Source: Sinorhizobium americanum | GTDB lineage: Bacteria; Pseudomonadota; Alphaproteobacteria; Rhizobiales; Rhizobiaceae | Assembly: GCF_001651855.1 (NCBI RefSeq) | Contig: NZ_LNQC01000041.1 | Coordinates: 62,001 to 126,000 of the forward strand | Direction of reading: 5' to 3' | DNA length: 64,000 bases | In this document: positions 19,920-28,434 of the stretch, one piece after another | Layout: the number at the start of each line of letters is the position of its first letter | Position numbering within the stretch: the stretch's first letter is position 1 | Notes under the pieces: generated by a model | The model's database searches: none | What the model saw: only the letters and a program-made list of their open reading frames with translations | Told to the model about the DNA's origin: nothing | Program-made: the position numbers and the translations under genes

Positions 19920-21230
19920 ATGACCGCGGCTACGGAAGAGCAAGTGCAGGTTGCCGCGCCATCCGGCACAAGGTCCAGTCGTCCCTTCTCCGCCTTCGAG
20001 CGCATGGTTGCCTGGCGCTATCTGCGCTCGCGCCGCAAGGAAGCCTTCATTTCCGTCATCGCTGGCTTTTCCTTCATCGGCATCATGCTCGGCGTGGCGA
20101 CGCTGATTATCGTCATGGCAGTGATGAACGGTTTCCGCACCGAACTGATATCGCGCATTCTCGGCATGAACGGCCATGTGATCGTCCAGCCGCTCGACGG
20201 GCCGCTTACCAACTATGCCGAGCTCGCCACGAAGTTTTCCGCCGTGCCGGGGGTGACGATGGCGATCCCCCTGGTCGAGGGGCAGGTGCTCGCCCAGGGC
20301 GTTGGCGACGCCTCGACAGGCGCCTTGGTTCGCGGCATCCGGGCGGAAGACCTCGCGAAGCTCGAATCGATCTCGGAGCACATTCAGTCCGGCGATCTCG
20401 TCGGCTTTGCCTCGGGTGCCGGCGTCGCCATCGGCTCGCGCATGGCCGAACAGTTGGGAATTCGCGTCGGCGGTACGATCACGCTCACCTCGCCGAACGG
20501 CGACGTCACGCCGCTCGGCATGAATCCGCGCGTCAAGGCCTATACGGTTTCGGCGATCTTCGAGATGGGCATGTCGGAATATGACGCGACGATCGTTTTC
20601 ATGCCGCTCGAGGAAGCGCAGCTCTATTTCAATGCCGAGGGCCTCGTCCAGTCGATCGAGCTCTTCGTCGAGCAGCCGGACGCCGTCGACGCCCTGCGCA
20701 AGCCGATCGAGGACGCCGCCGGCCGGCAGGTCTACCTGACCGATTGGCGCGACCGCAACAGAACCTTCTTCTCGGCGCTCGAAGTCGAGCGCAACGTGAT
20801 GTTCATGATCCTGACGCTGATCGTGCTCGTCGCCGCACTCAATATCGTCTCCGGCCTCATCATGCTGGTGAAGGACAAGGGCAGTGACATTGCCATCCTG
20901 CGCACGATGGGTGCGACCTCCGGCTCGGTGATGCGCATCTTCTTCATGACGGGGGCGGCGATCGGCGTTGCAGGAACGATCGCCGGCGTCATTCTCGGCG
21001 TGGTCGTCTGCCTCAACATCGAGTCGATTCGCCAGTTCTTCTCCTGGTTATCCGGCACGACGCTCTTCGATCCGGAGCTCTACTTCCTCAGCCAGCTGCC
21101 GGCCGACATGAACGCCGACGAGACCATCTCCGTCGTCATCATGGCGCTGGCGCTCTCCTTCCTGGCGACGATCTTCCCGGCCTGGCGCGCCTCGCGCCTC
21201 GATCCGGTGCAGGCCCTGCGGTACGAATAA
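19920..21230 (+). CDS. lolC: lipoprotein-releasing ABC transporter permease LolC/LolE family
   Basis: This is the inner-membrane permease of the Lol system, which releases outer-membrane lipoproteins to the periplasmic carrier LolA. The 436-residue product has one N-terminal membrane segment (near GFSFIGIMLGVATLIIVM), a large periplasmic domain of about 230 residues, and three C-terminal segments ending in PAWRASRLDPVQALRYE, the FtsX-family signature. There is a single permease gene here, so it probably acts as a homodimer (LolC/E hybrid, sometimes called LolF). lolD lies 14 bp downstream. Confidence 0.92.
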   Translation: MTAATEEQVQVAAPSGTRSSRPFSAFERMVAWRYLRSRRKEAFISVIAGFSFIGIMLGVATLIIVMAVMNGFRTELISRILGMNGHVIVQPLDGPLTNYAELATKFSAVPGVTMAIPLVEGQVLAQGVGDASTGALVRGIRAEDLAKLESISEHIQSGDLVGFASGAGVAIGSRMAEQLGIRVGGTITLTSPNGDVTPLGMNPRVKAYTVSAIFEMGMSEYDATIVFMPLEEAQLYFNAEGLVQSIELFVEQPDAVDALRKPIEDAAGRQVYLTDWRDRNRTFFSALEVERNVMFMILTLIVLVAALNIVSGLIMLVKDKGSDIAILRTMGATSGSVMRIFFMTGAAIGVAGTIAGVILGVVVCLNIESIRQFFSWLSGTTLFDPELYFLSQLPADMNADETISVVIMALALSFLATIFPAWRASRLDPVQALRYE

Positions 21231-21244
21231 GGACAAGAACGTAG

Positions 21245-21931
21245 ATGAATGCGCGCGTGGCACTGCAGCTCTCCGGCGTCGAGCGGCACTATGGCGAGGG
21301 GGATACCTACCTGCCGATCCTCAAGGGTGCCGACCTGACGCTGCGGAGCGGCGAGACGATTGCGCTCGTCGCGCCCTCGGGCACCGGGAAGTCGACCCTG
21401 CTTCACCTCGCCGGGCTGCTCGAACATCCGGACGAAGGTGACGTGATCGTCAACGGCATCCCATGCAACGGCCTCAGCGACGACCGGCGCACGGCGATCC
21501 GCCGCCACGAGATCGGCTTCGTCTATCAGTTTCATCACTTGCTGCCGGAATTCTCAGCGCTCGAGAACATCATGATGCCGCAGCTGATCGCCGGCTTGTC
21601 CAAGGCGGAGGCGGCCGAGAGGGCGAGGGCTCTGCTGGACTACATGCGGATCGGACACCGGGCCGCGCACCGGCCGGCCGAACTCTCCGGCGGCGAGCAG
21701 CAGCGTGTGGCGATCGCCCGGGCGGTGGCCAATGCGCCGCTCATTCTGCTGGCCGACGAGCCCACCGGCAATCTCGATCCCGAGACGGCCGGCTATGTTT
21801 TTGAGGCGATGGAAGCCCTTGCGCGTCAATCCGGCCTGGCGGCGCTGATCGCCACCCACAATCACGAACTTGCTGCTCTTATGGATCGTTGCGTGACGAT
21901 CGAGGATGGCAAGGTCGTCGAATTGAGATAG
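21245..21931 (+). CDS. lolD: lipoprotein-releasing ABC transporter ATP-binding protein
   Basis: LolD is the ATPase that powers lipoprotein release. The 228-residue product has Walker A ([11 protein letters not shown]), the Q-loop region [12 protein letters not shown], the signature [14 protein letters not shown] and Walker [14 protein letters not shown]. These match the LolD/MacB class. It directly follows lolC and runs convergently toward the DUF5680 gene 13 bp away. Confidence 0.95.
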   Translation: MNARVALQLSGVERHYGEGDTYLPILKGADLTLRSGETIALVAPSGTGKSTLLHLAGLLEHPDEGDVIVNGIPCNGLSDDRRTAIRRHEIGFVYQFHHLLPEFSALENIMMPQLIAGLSKAEAAERARALLDYMRIGHRAAHRPAELSGGEQQRVAIARAVANAPLILLADEPTGNLDPETAGYVFEAMEALARQSGLAALIATHNHELAALMDRCVTIEDGKVVELR

Positions 21932-21944
21932 GCCGGAAGGAAGC

Positions 21945-22412
21945 TCACGGCACGATCAGTCCGCCGCGATAATCGAGCTCATAGGCCTCTTCGCCATCGA
22001 CGAATATGGTCTCGCGTCCGGAAAAGTGGTCGGTCGCCCCGCGGCTGCTGTCGATGTAGCAGCCAAAGGCGTGCTGATATTCCATGCCGCCAAGGAAATG
22101 GCGCTTCTCGCGATACATGGTCTGCAGTGCCGCCTTGATAACAGCGCCCGCCCGTCTCGCGTCGAGCAGATCCGCGCGGATGATCCGGCCGAAGTAGTTC
22201 ATGGCCCACAGCGGCTCCCCGTCGCGCCAGACAGCCTCTTGCCCGGCAAAGTCCGTACCCCCGAAATAACTGTCGAGATAACGCCAAAGCCCGCGGTGGT
22301 AGCCGACGTCGTATGAGCCCGGCCGGCAGGCCGGAAGTTTTGCGCCGTCGCCGACATAGGCCTTCGCCTTCGCCTCAACGACGAAATCCGTCAGTTCCTC
22401 GATGTCGACCAT
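21945..22412 (-). CDS. DUF5680 family protein, probably SOS-controlled
   Basis: The 155-residue protein has the pattern of DUF5680 (SYDVGYHRGLWRYLDSYFGG, then AMNYFGRI and a C-terminal YELDYRGG). It has no signal peptide or membrane segment, so it is cytoplasmic; its biochemical role is unknown. The start at 22412 is preceded by an excellent GGAGG. A perfect LexA-type box (22467-22481) lies 55 bp upstream of the ATG on this strand, so I infer induction by DNA damage. It converges with lolD. Confidence 0.85.
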   Translation of the reverse strand: MVDIEELTDFVVEAKAKAYVGDGAKLPACRPGSYDVGYHRGLWRYLDSYFGGTDFAGQEAVWRDGEPLWAMNYFGRIIRADLLDARRAGAVIKAALQTMYREKRHFLGGMEYQHAFGCYIDSSRGATDHFSGRETIFVDGEEAYELDYRGGLIVP

Positions 22413-22466
22413 AAGCGCTTCCTCCGATTGCAGTCGGAGGATGGCTCAGCAGGGTCCGGTTGTAAA

Positions 22467-22481
22467 GAACAAAAAGCGAAC
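22467..22481 (-). promoter_or_regulatory. LexA-type SOS box upstream of DUF5680 gene
   Basis: On the minus strand this reads GTTC-GCTTTTT-GTTC, an exact fit to the alphaproteobacterial LexA consensus GTTC-N7-GTTC. It lies 55-69 bp upstream of the DUF5680 start, a sensible promoter-overlapping position. Two further matches occur at 23251-23276 and 29729-29743. Confidence 0.7.
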
Positions 22482-22496
22482 GAAATGCAGGAATAG

Positions 22497-23069
22497 CTAT
22501 TCGGCGCCGCAGACCCTTTGACCGATCTCGTCGCTCCAGTCCTTGAGCAGAACGGTGGCGCCCTTCGCCCTGATCGGCTTCGCATTGGCCGTGCCCTTGC
22601 CGCTCAGGACGTTGAAGTCGCACTGCGTCGTATTGTCCAGGTTAAGCGTGTCGTAGGACGAATAGGTATAGCCGGCGACGACGAATTCCGAACCGCGATA
22701 GGCGACCGTCAGCTTCTGCTCCCAGCGGTCGCGACCGATTGCGTCGTTATGCGAGGTGATCTCGATCGAACCGTTCGGAAGCGCGTTGACCGATGGCGCC
22801 TGACCGTAGAAATCGAAGTGGCCCCAGACCTTGCCGGGAATCAGCGACTTCAGCACCAGCCTGCCGACGTCATTGGTGAGATAGAGATAAACGGCGTTGT
22901 CCTCGTCGCCGCCTTCCGTGGGGGCGACAAGCAGGACCAGATCGCTTGCATCATCCTTGTTCCAATCCCCCGTCGCGGCGGACACGATTCGGGCTGGATC
23001 GATGGCGCCCTCGGCGAGGGCGAGAGGCGGCGGTAACAACAGACAGGCTGCAAGCAGAACCGATCGCAT
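22497..23069 (-). CDS. exported protein of unknown function
   Basis: The 190-residue product has a clear Sec signal peptide (MRSVLLAACLLLPPPLALAEG). The mature protein begins with a segment of the type GDWNKDDASDLVLLV, resembling one FG-GAP/VCBS calcium-binding-like repeat. Two cysteines (QCDF and QRVCG) may pair in the periplasm. The start at 23069 is preceded by AAGGAACG. It lies between two LexA-type boxes, but its own promoter region (23070-23250) shows no box of its own closer than about 180 bp. Confidence 0.8.
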   Translation of the reverse strand: MRSVLLAACLLLPPPLALAEGAIDPARIVSAATGDWNKDDASDLVLLVAPTEGGDEDNAVYLYLTNDVGRLVLKSLIPGKVWGHFDFYGQAPSVNALPNGSIEITSHNDAIGRDRWEQKLTVAYRGSEFVVAGYTYSSYDTLNLDNTTQCDFNVLSGKGTANAKPIRAKGATVLLKDWSDEIGQRVCGAE

Positions 23070-23250
23070 GTGCGTTCCTTGAAGAGAAGAGGCGGGCGCG
23101 CCGGGCCCATGCCGGACGCTGCGATCTTAATTGATTCGCGAAGTCGTTGCTGTGCTGGCGCCAAAGGTGTCTCGGCGGAACTGATCGCCCCGGTTGTGTT
23201 AACCATAGCCGGTGAATAACGGGCGTTTCATGCGCGCTTGCTTGACTATT

Positions 23251-23276
23251 GAACAGAATTAGAACAAAAAGGGAAC
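23251..23276 (+). promoter_or_regulatory. tandem LexA-type SOS box
   Basis: Three GAAC elements at 23251, 23262 and 23273 are each separated by exactly seven bases, giving two overlapping copies of the alphaproteobacterial LexA site (GTTC-N7-GTTC on the other strand). A CTTGAC -35-like hexamer lies just upstream at 23241-23246, so bound LexA would cover the promoter core. It ends 22 bp before the ATG of the 28-residue peptide gene on the + strand. Confidence 0.78.
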
Positions 23277-23298
23277 AATAGCCGAAAGGAGCCATGTT

Positions 23299-23385
23299 AT
23301 GACTGATTTCGTCCGTGATCTCGCTGCCTTCGCCTCCATGACCCTCTTCATCGCCAGTATTGCGGTGATCGCGCTCGGTATGTGA
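23299..23385 (+). CDS. 28-residue single-span membrane peptide behind LexA boxes (SidA-like candidate)
   Basis: ATG to TGA encodes 28 residues: a short charged N-terminus (MTDFVRDLAAF), then one hydrophobic helix (SMTLFIASIAVIALGM). An AAGGAG lies seven bases before the ATG, so translation is plausible. The tandem LexA site sits immediately upstream. Size, topology and control resemble the SOS-induced division inhibitor SidA of Caulobacter, a 29-residue inner-membrane protein; I claim analogy, not proven homology. It lies 129 bp before dnaE and might share its transcript. A peptide this short is easily missed by gene finders. Confidence 0.65.
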   Translation: MTDFVRDLAAFASMTLFIASIAVIALGM

Positions 23386-23514
23386 TCGCTGCCCTGCTTA
23401 AAGCTGTCCTCCAACGCCGTGCTGGGTAAAAAGGTACCGGGTCTCTCGGTAAGGCTGGACAGCCGGGGCGGGAAACGGGATATCCTCCGGACTGACGGGA
23501 ATCGGAGTGCGGCA

Positions 23515-26500
23515 ATGGCAGGCGACGAAAGCATCGGGCAGGGTATAGTGGCCGCGAATCCGCAATTCGTTCACCTGCGCGTGCACTCGGCATACTCGCT
23601 GCTCGAAGGGGCGTTGCCGCTGAAGAAGATCATTGCCAAGGCGGTGGCCGACGATCAGCCGGCGATCGGCATTGCCGATACGAACAATCTGTTCGCGGCG
23701 CTGGAGTTTTCCCAGAAGGCGGCGGACGAGGGATTGCAACCGATCATCGGCTGCCAGCTGTCCATCGATATGGAGGACGAGGCGGAGGGCGAGCGGCGCG
23801 GCCATGCGCAGCAGCTCGCCAAGCTGCCCTCGATCGTCCTGATCGCCGCGACCGACGAAGGCTACGTCCGCCTCGTTGACCTGGTCAGCCGCGCCTATCT
23901 CGAAGGCGAAGGTCATCAAGCGGCGCGCATAACGCGGTCCTGGCTTGCCGCCGGTGGTACCGATGGATTGATCGCCTTGACCGGCGCCGGCAGTGGCCCG
24001 GTCGATCTGGCACTGAAATCAGGCTCGCCGGCTTCTGCCGAGGTGCGTCTCAAAGCGATGATGGAGCTGTTCGGCAATCGTCTCTATGTCGAATTGCAGC
24101 GCCATGGCAGCTACGACCGACGCCATGAGAGCCGCCTGATGGAGCTCGCTTATCGCTACGATCTACCGCTCGTCGCGACGAACGAGGCCTTTTTCCCGTC
24201 GCCGGCCGATTATGACGCGCATGATGCTTTGATGGCCGTTGCCCACAATGCCGTCGTTTCCGATGATCGCCGCTTCAGGCTGACGTCGGATCACTATCTC
24301 AAGAGCCGCAAGGAGATGGCGGCACTTTTCGCCGATCTGCCGGAAGCGCTGGAAAGCACGGTCGAGATCGCGCGCCGTTGCTCCTTCATGCTGAAGACCC
24401 GCGGGCCGATCCTGCCGCGCTTCACCGGTGCCTCGGATGATCCCGTCGAGGCCGAGCGCGCCGAATCCGCCGAGCTTCGCCGCCAGGCGGAGGAAGGGCT
24501 GGAGGAGCGTCTGGGGAGGCTTGGCATGGCGCCGGGCTACAAGGAGGAGGACTATCGCGAGCGGCTCGCCTTCGAACTCGGCGTCATCGAGCGGATGAAA
24601 TTTCCAGGTTACTTCCTGATCGTTGCCGACTTCATCAAATGGGCGAAGCAGCATGACATTCCCGTCGGTCCGGGCCGCGGCTCCGGCGCCGGATCGCTGG
24701 TTGCCTATGCGCTGACGATTACCGATGTCGATCCGATGCGCTTCTCACTGCTTTTCGAGCGCTTCCTCAATCCGGAGCGCGTGTCGATGCCGGACTTCGA
24801 CATCGACTTCTGCCAGGATCGCCGCGAAGAGGTCATTCGCTACGTTCAGCAGAAATACGGCCGCGAACAGGTGGCGCAGATCATCACCTTCGGTTCGCTG
24901 CAGGCGCGTGCGGCGTTGCGCGACGTCGGACGCGTGCTCGAAATGCCCTACGGCCAGGTCGACAAGATCTGCAAGCTGGTGCCGAACAATCCGGCGAACC
25001 CGACGCCGCTTTCCAAGGCGATCGAGGAGGAACCGCGCCTCAAGGAGGAGGCGGAAAAGGAGCCGGTCGTCGGGCGCCTCCTTGACATCGCGCAAAAGAT
25101 CGAAGGGCTTTACCGCCACGCCTCGACGCACGCGGCGGGCATCGTCATCGGTGACCGGCCGCTGTCGCAACTGGTGCCGATGTATCGCGATCCGCGCTCC
25201 GACATGCCGGTCACCCAGTTCAACATGAAATGGGTCGAGCAGGCCGGGCTCGTGAAGTTCGACTTCCTTGGCCTGAAGACGCTGACGGTGCTGAAGACGG
25301 CGGTCGACTTCGTTGCCAAGCGCGGCATCGCAGTCGATCTGGCGAGCATCCCGCTCGACGATCCGAAAACCTACGAGATTCTTTCCCGCGGCGAGACGGT
25401 CGGGGTGTTCCAGGTGGAAAGCGCCGGAATGCGCAAGGCGCTGATCGGCATGCGGCCGGACTGCATAGAAGACATCATCGCGCTGGTGGCGCTCTACCGG
25501 CCGGGTCCGATGGAAAACATCCCGGTCTACAACGCTCGCAAGCATGGGGAGGAGGAGATCGAATCGATCCACCCGAAGATCGACTACCTGCTCAAGGAAA
25601 CGCAAGGCGTTATCGTCTACCAGGAACAGGTGATGCAGATCGCCCAGGTGCTGTCGGGCTATTCGCTCGGCGAGGCCGACCTGTTGCGCCGCGCCATGGG
25701 CAAGAAGATCAAGGAGGAGATGGACAAGCAGCGCGCCCGCTTCGTCGACGGCGCCGTCAAGAATAGCGTCTCCAAACCGCAGGCGGACCTGATCTTCGAT
25801 CTGCTCGCCAAGTTCGCCAATTACGGCTTCAACAAGTCGCATGCGGCCGCCTACGCCATCGTCTCCTACCAGACCGCCTACATGAAGGCGCACTATCCGG
25901 TCGAGTTCCTGGCGGCGTCGATGACGCTCGACATGTCGAACACCGAGAAGATCAACGACTTCCGCCAGGACGCGATGCGCCTCGGCATCCAGGTGATCGC
26001 GCCCTCGGTGCAGAGCTCGTTCCGCCCGTTCGAGACCGGCGACAACCGCATCTATTACTCCCTGGCCGCCATCAAGGGTGTCGGCGAATCCGCTGTCGAC
26101 CATATCGTCGCCGTTCGCGGCAACCGGCCTTTCGCAAGCCTCGAGGATTTCTGCCTTAGGATCGACCCGAAACTCCTGAACCGGCGCGTCTTCGAAAGCC
26201 TGATCGCCGCCGGTGCCTTCGACTGCTTCGGTTATGACCGGGCCGAGCTCATCGGCGGCCTCGACCGGATTCTCGGCTTTGCGCAGCGCGCCCAGGAAAA
26301 CAAGCTGAGCGGCCAGAGCGACATGTTCGGCGCGGGCGCTGCGACGGGTCCCGAAAAGATCGCTCTGCCGGCCTACACGCCCTGGCTTGCCTCGGAGAAG
26401 CTGCACCGCGAGTTCCAGGTGCTCGGCTTTTACCTTTCCGCCCATCCGCTCGATACCTACAACAATCTCCTGGCGAAGATGCGCGTGCAGACATTCGCGG

Positions 26501-27009
26501 ATTTTTCCGCCGCCGTGAAGAAAGGGGCGACCGCAGGCCGGCTTGCCGGCACGGTGACGTCGAAGCAGGAGCGCAAGACGCGCACCGGCAACAAGATGGG
26601 CATCGTCGCCTTCTCCGATGCGTCCGGTCAGTTCGAGGCGGTGCTGTTCTCGGAAATGCTGCACCAGTATCGCGATCTGCTGGAGCCCGGCAAGTCGCTG
26701 GTGATGACCGTCGATGCGGAGGAGCGGCCGGAAGGCATCGGCCTTCGCATCCGGACGCTGCGGTCGCTCGAAGAGGAATCCCTGCAGATGCAGAAGGCGC
26801 TGCGCGTCTATGTGCGCGACTCCGGCCCCTTGCGCTCCATCGCCTCGCATCTCAACGCCAAGGGCGACGGTCTCGTCTCCTTCATTGTCATCAAGGACAA
26901 TGGTCAGCGGGAGATCGAGGTCGAGCTCAGTGAGAAATACCGGATCTCGCCGGAAATCGCTGCGGCGCTTCGCTCCGCGCCGGGTGTCGTGGACGTCGAG
27001 TTGGTATAG
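23515..27009 (+). CDS. dnaE: DNA polymerase III alpha subunit
   Basis: This is the replicative polymerase catalytic subunit. From the ATG at 23515 (GGAG eight bases upstream) the product is 1164 residues. The order is: PHP domain (starting HLRVHSAYSLLEGA), polymerase core with the acidic motif PDFDIDFCQDRR, the fingers/tRNA-like region GRGSGAGSLVAYALTITDVD, a helix-hairpin-helix region and an OB-fold (AGTVTSKQERKTRTGNKMG). An upstream in-frame extension to 23419 is not family-like. The SOS-type peptide gene precedes it; whether dnaE shares that control is open. Confidence 0.95.
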   Translation: MAGDESIGQGIVAANPQFVHLRVHSAYSLLEGALPLKKIIAKAVADDQPAIGIADTNNLFAALEFSQKAADEGLQPIIGCQLSIDMEDEAEGERRGHAQQLAKLPSIVLIAATDEGYVRLVDLVSRAYLEGEGHQAARITRSWLAAGGTDGLIALTGAGSGPVDLALKSGSPASAEVRLKAMMELFGNRLYVELQRHGSYDRRHESRLMELAYRYDLPLVATNEAFFPSPADYDAHDALMAVAHNAVVSDDRRFRLTSDHYLKSRKEMAALFADLPEALESTVEIARRCSFMLKTRGPILPRFTGASDDPVEAERAESAELRRQAEEGLEERLGRLGMAPGYKEEDYRERLAFELGVIERMKFPGYFLIVADFIKWAKQHDIPVGPGRGSGAGSLVAYALTITDVDPMRFSLLFERFLNPERVSMPDFDIDFCQDRREEVIRYVQQKYGREQVAQIITFGSLQARAALRDVGRVLEMPYGQVDKICKLVPNNPANPTPLSKAIEEEPRLKEEAEKEPVVGRLLDIAQKIEGLYRHASTHAAGIVIGDRPLSQLVPMYRDPRSDMPVTQFNMKWVEQAGLVKFDFLGLKTLTVLKTAVDFVAKRGIAVDLASIPLDDPKTYEILSRGETVGVFQVESAGMRKALIGMRPDCIEDIIALVALYRPGPMENIPVYNARKHGEEEIESIHPKIDYLLKETQGVIVYQEQVMQIAQVLSGYSLGEADLLRRAMGKKIKEEMDKQRARFVDGAVKNSVSKPQADLIFDLLAKFANYGFNKSHAAAYAIVSYQTAYMKAHYPVEFLAASMTLDMSNTEKINDFRQDAMRLGIQVIAPSVQSSFRPFETGDNRIYYSLAAIKGVGESAVDHIVAVRGNRPFASLEDFCLRIDPKLLNRRVFESLIAAGAFDCFGYDRAELIGGLDRILGFAQRAQENKLSGQSDMFGAGAATGPEKIALPAYTPWLASEKLHREFQVLGFYLSAHPLDTYNNLLAKMRVQTFADFSAAVKKGATAGRLAGTVTSKQERKTRTGNKMGIVAFSDASGQFEAVLFSEMLHQYRDLLEPGKSLVMTVDAEERPEGIGLRIRTLRSLEEESLQMQKALRVYVRDSGPLRSIASHLNAKGDGLVSFIVIKDNGQREIEVELSEKYRISPEIAAALRSAPGVVDVELV

Positions 27010-27042
27010 CATCGGCCGCGAGCGGCAAGCGTCAGCGGCTGC

Positions 27043-28260
27043 TTACCGAGCTCGAGTAATGGTGATGAAATCGGTCCCTTCGCCGGTCTCCAGCCCCGTG
27101 TCGGTGTCGGAAATTGACAGCGACGATCCGTCGGCAAGGAGGCGCGCGATGCGTCTACGCACCTCCTCGGGCACCGTGAGGCGGCTCAAGCTCTGCTCCA
27201 GGGGATTGAATTCCAGGGGATCGGCGTCGACCGTGATGCCCAGCCGTTGTTTCGCGGCCTTTGAGAGCGCATTGTCGAGCGACATGCCGAACCACTTGCC
27301 CTCGCCGGTTGCTGCGTCTGTATCCTGGAACTGCAGAAAATGCGTGCCGAGCGCCAGTTCGGGTCTCTCTATTTTCACGTCCGCCTCGAAGAGCGGTTCA
27401 AACGCGCGGCGTACGCGAAGAATACCGTTCGACGGCATGTTGCGGCCGACCTTCCGATAGACGGCCTCGATCAGATCCGGAGTCGCCTTGCCGTCCACCG
27501 GCAACCCCTCTGCGGTCTGGAAAGAGCGGATCGCAGCAAGCGTCATGGGGCCGCTGCGGCCGTCCGGATCACCCGGGTCGTAGCCGAGCGTGGTCAGCAG
27601 CACCTGGAGATCGCGCATCGACTCCTGGTCGCCACGCCGCGTGATCAGAATTCGAATTGGCGGCTGATCGTGCTCCAGCACCGGCGAGGGGCTGCTGTGC
27701 GTCATGGCCACTTCGAAGGAGGCTCCGTCGAAATGGCTGATGGCGGGCCGCAGCGGTACGTCCGACATCGGCGGCCGCGGCGGGCGCGCCTCTCTCGGCT
27801 GGAACAGCATCGCGCTCGATGTTTCGACGGGCGTCACCTGGCGATCGGAGATCACCACATGCATGCCGCGTTCGGTCATCTTGAACAGGCCGGCGGCGAA
27901 TTTGCTCGGCAGGCGCACGCAGCCATGCGAGGCGGGATAGTCCGGCACATGGTTCGACCCATGCAAGGCGATGCCGGACCAGGTGAGCCGCTGCATGTAA
28001 GGCATCGGCGCATTCGAATAGATGTTGGACCTGTGATGGCGGCGCTTTTCGAGAATCGAAAAGATGCCAGTCGGCGTCGTGTGGCCGCGCCTGCCTGTCG
28101 AAACATCGGACGTGGCGACGACGGTGTCGCCGTCATAGACGACGAGCGACTGCTGCTGTCTCGCGACGACGATCTGCAGCGGCGCCTTTGTGCCGGCCAA
28201 AAGCGCTGATGGCGCCGACACGATGAGTACGGCCAGTCCCATTCCGAGAGTGATACGCAA
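27043..28260 (-). CDS. L,D-transpeptidase with peptidoglycan-binding domain
   Basis: The protein cross-links peptidoglycan or anchors proteins to it in the periplasm. Residues 1-22 form a signal peptide. The YkuD catalytic domain contains HGSNHVPDYPASHGCVRL with the nucleophilic cysteine in SHGC near residue 113. A peptidoglycan-binding type 1 domain follows (LGYDPGDPDGRSGPMTLAAI), then a C-terminal part of about 130 residues with no recognised motif. Total length is 405 residues. It is convergent with dnaE, 33 bp apart, with no clear terminator between. Confidence 0.9.
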   Translation of the reverse strand: MRITLGMGLAVLIVSAPSALLAGTKAPLQIVVARQQQSLVVYDGDTVVATSDVSTGRRGHTTPTGIFSILEKRRHHRSNIYSNAPMPYMQRLTWSGIALHGSNHVPDYPASHGCVRLPSKFAAGLFKMTERGMHVVISDRQVTPVETSSAMLFQPREARPPRPPMSDVPLRPAISHFDGASFEVAMTHSSPSPVLEHDQPPIRILITRRGDQESMRDLQVLLTTLGYDPGDPDGRSGPMTLAAIRSFQTAEGLPVDGKATPDLIEAVYRKVGRNMPSNGILRVRRAFEPLFEADVKIERPELALGTHFLQFQDTDAATGEGKWFGMSLDNALSKAAKQRLGITVDADPLEFNPLEQSLSRLTVPEEVRRRIARLLADGSSLSISDTDTGLETGEGTDFITITRAR

Positions 28261-28280
28261 TACAAACCCTCATCCGAGCT

Positions 28281-28349
28281 GAAGCGCTATAACGATGCAG
28301 CGCTTCCCTCCGGCACCTTTCCGGCACGCCGCGGTCGAGCGGCGTGCCG
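28281..28349. repeat. two inverted repeats in the L,D-transpeptidase upstream region
   Basis: A perfect 8-bp dyad (GAAGCGCT, 10-base spacer, AGCGCTTC) at 28281-28306 is followed by a perfect 11-bp hairpin (CGGCACGCCGC, loop GGTCGA, GCGGCGTGCCG) at 28322-28349. Both lie between dinB and the L,D-transpeptidase on the minus strand. The larger one could terminate dinB, though it has no U-tract; the smaller one could be an operator. Confidence 0.55.
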
Positions 28350-28434
28350 ACTATCGAGCAAGGATACGCCTCAAAATTTAACGAATTGAAACACAGGAAG
28401 CCGCGCCGCTGGTGAGCGGCAAAGGGGTGACGCG

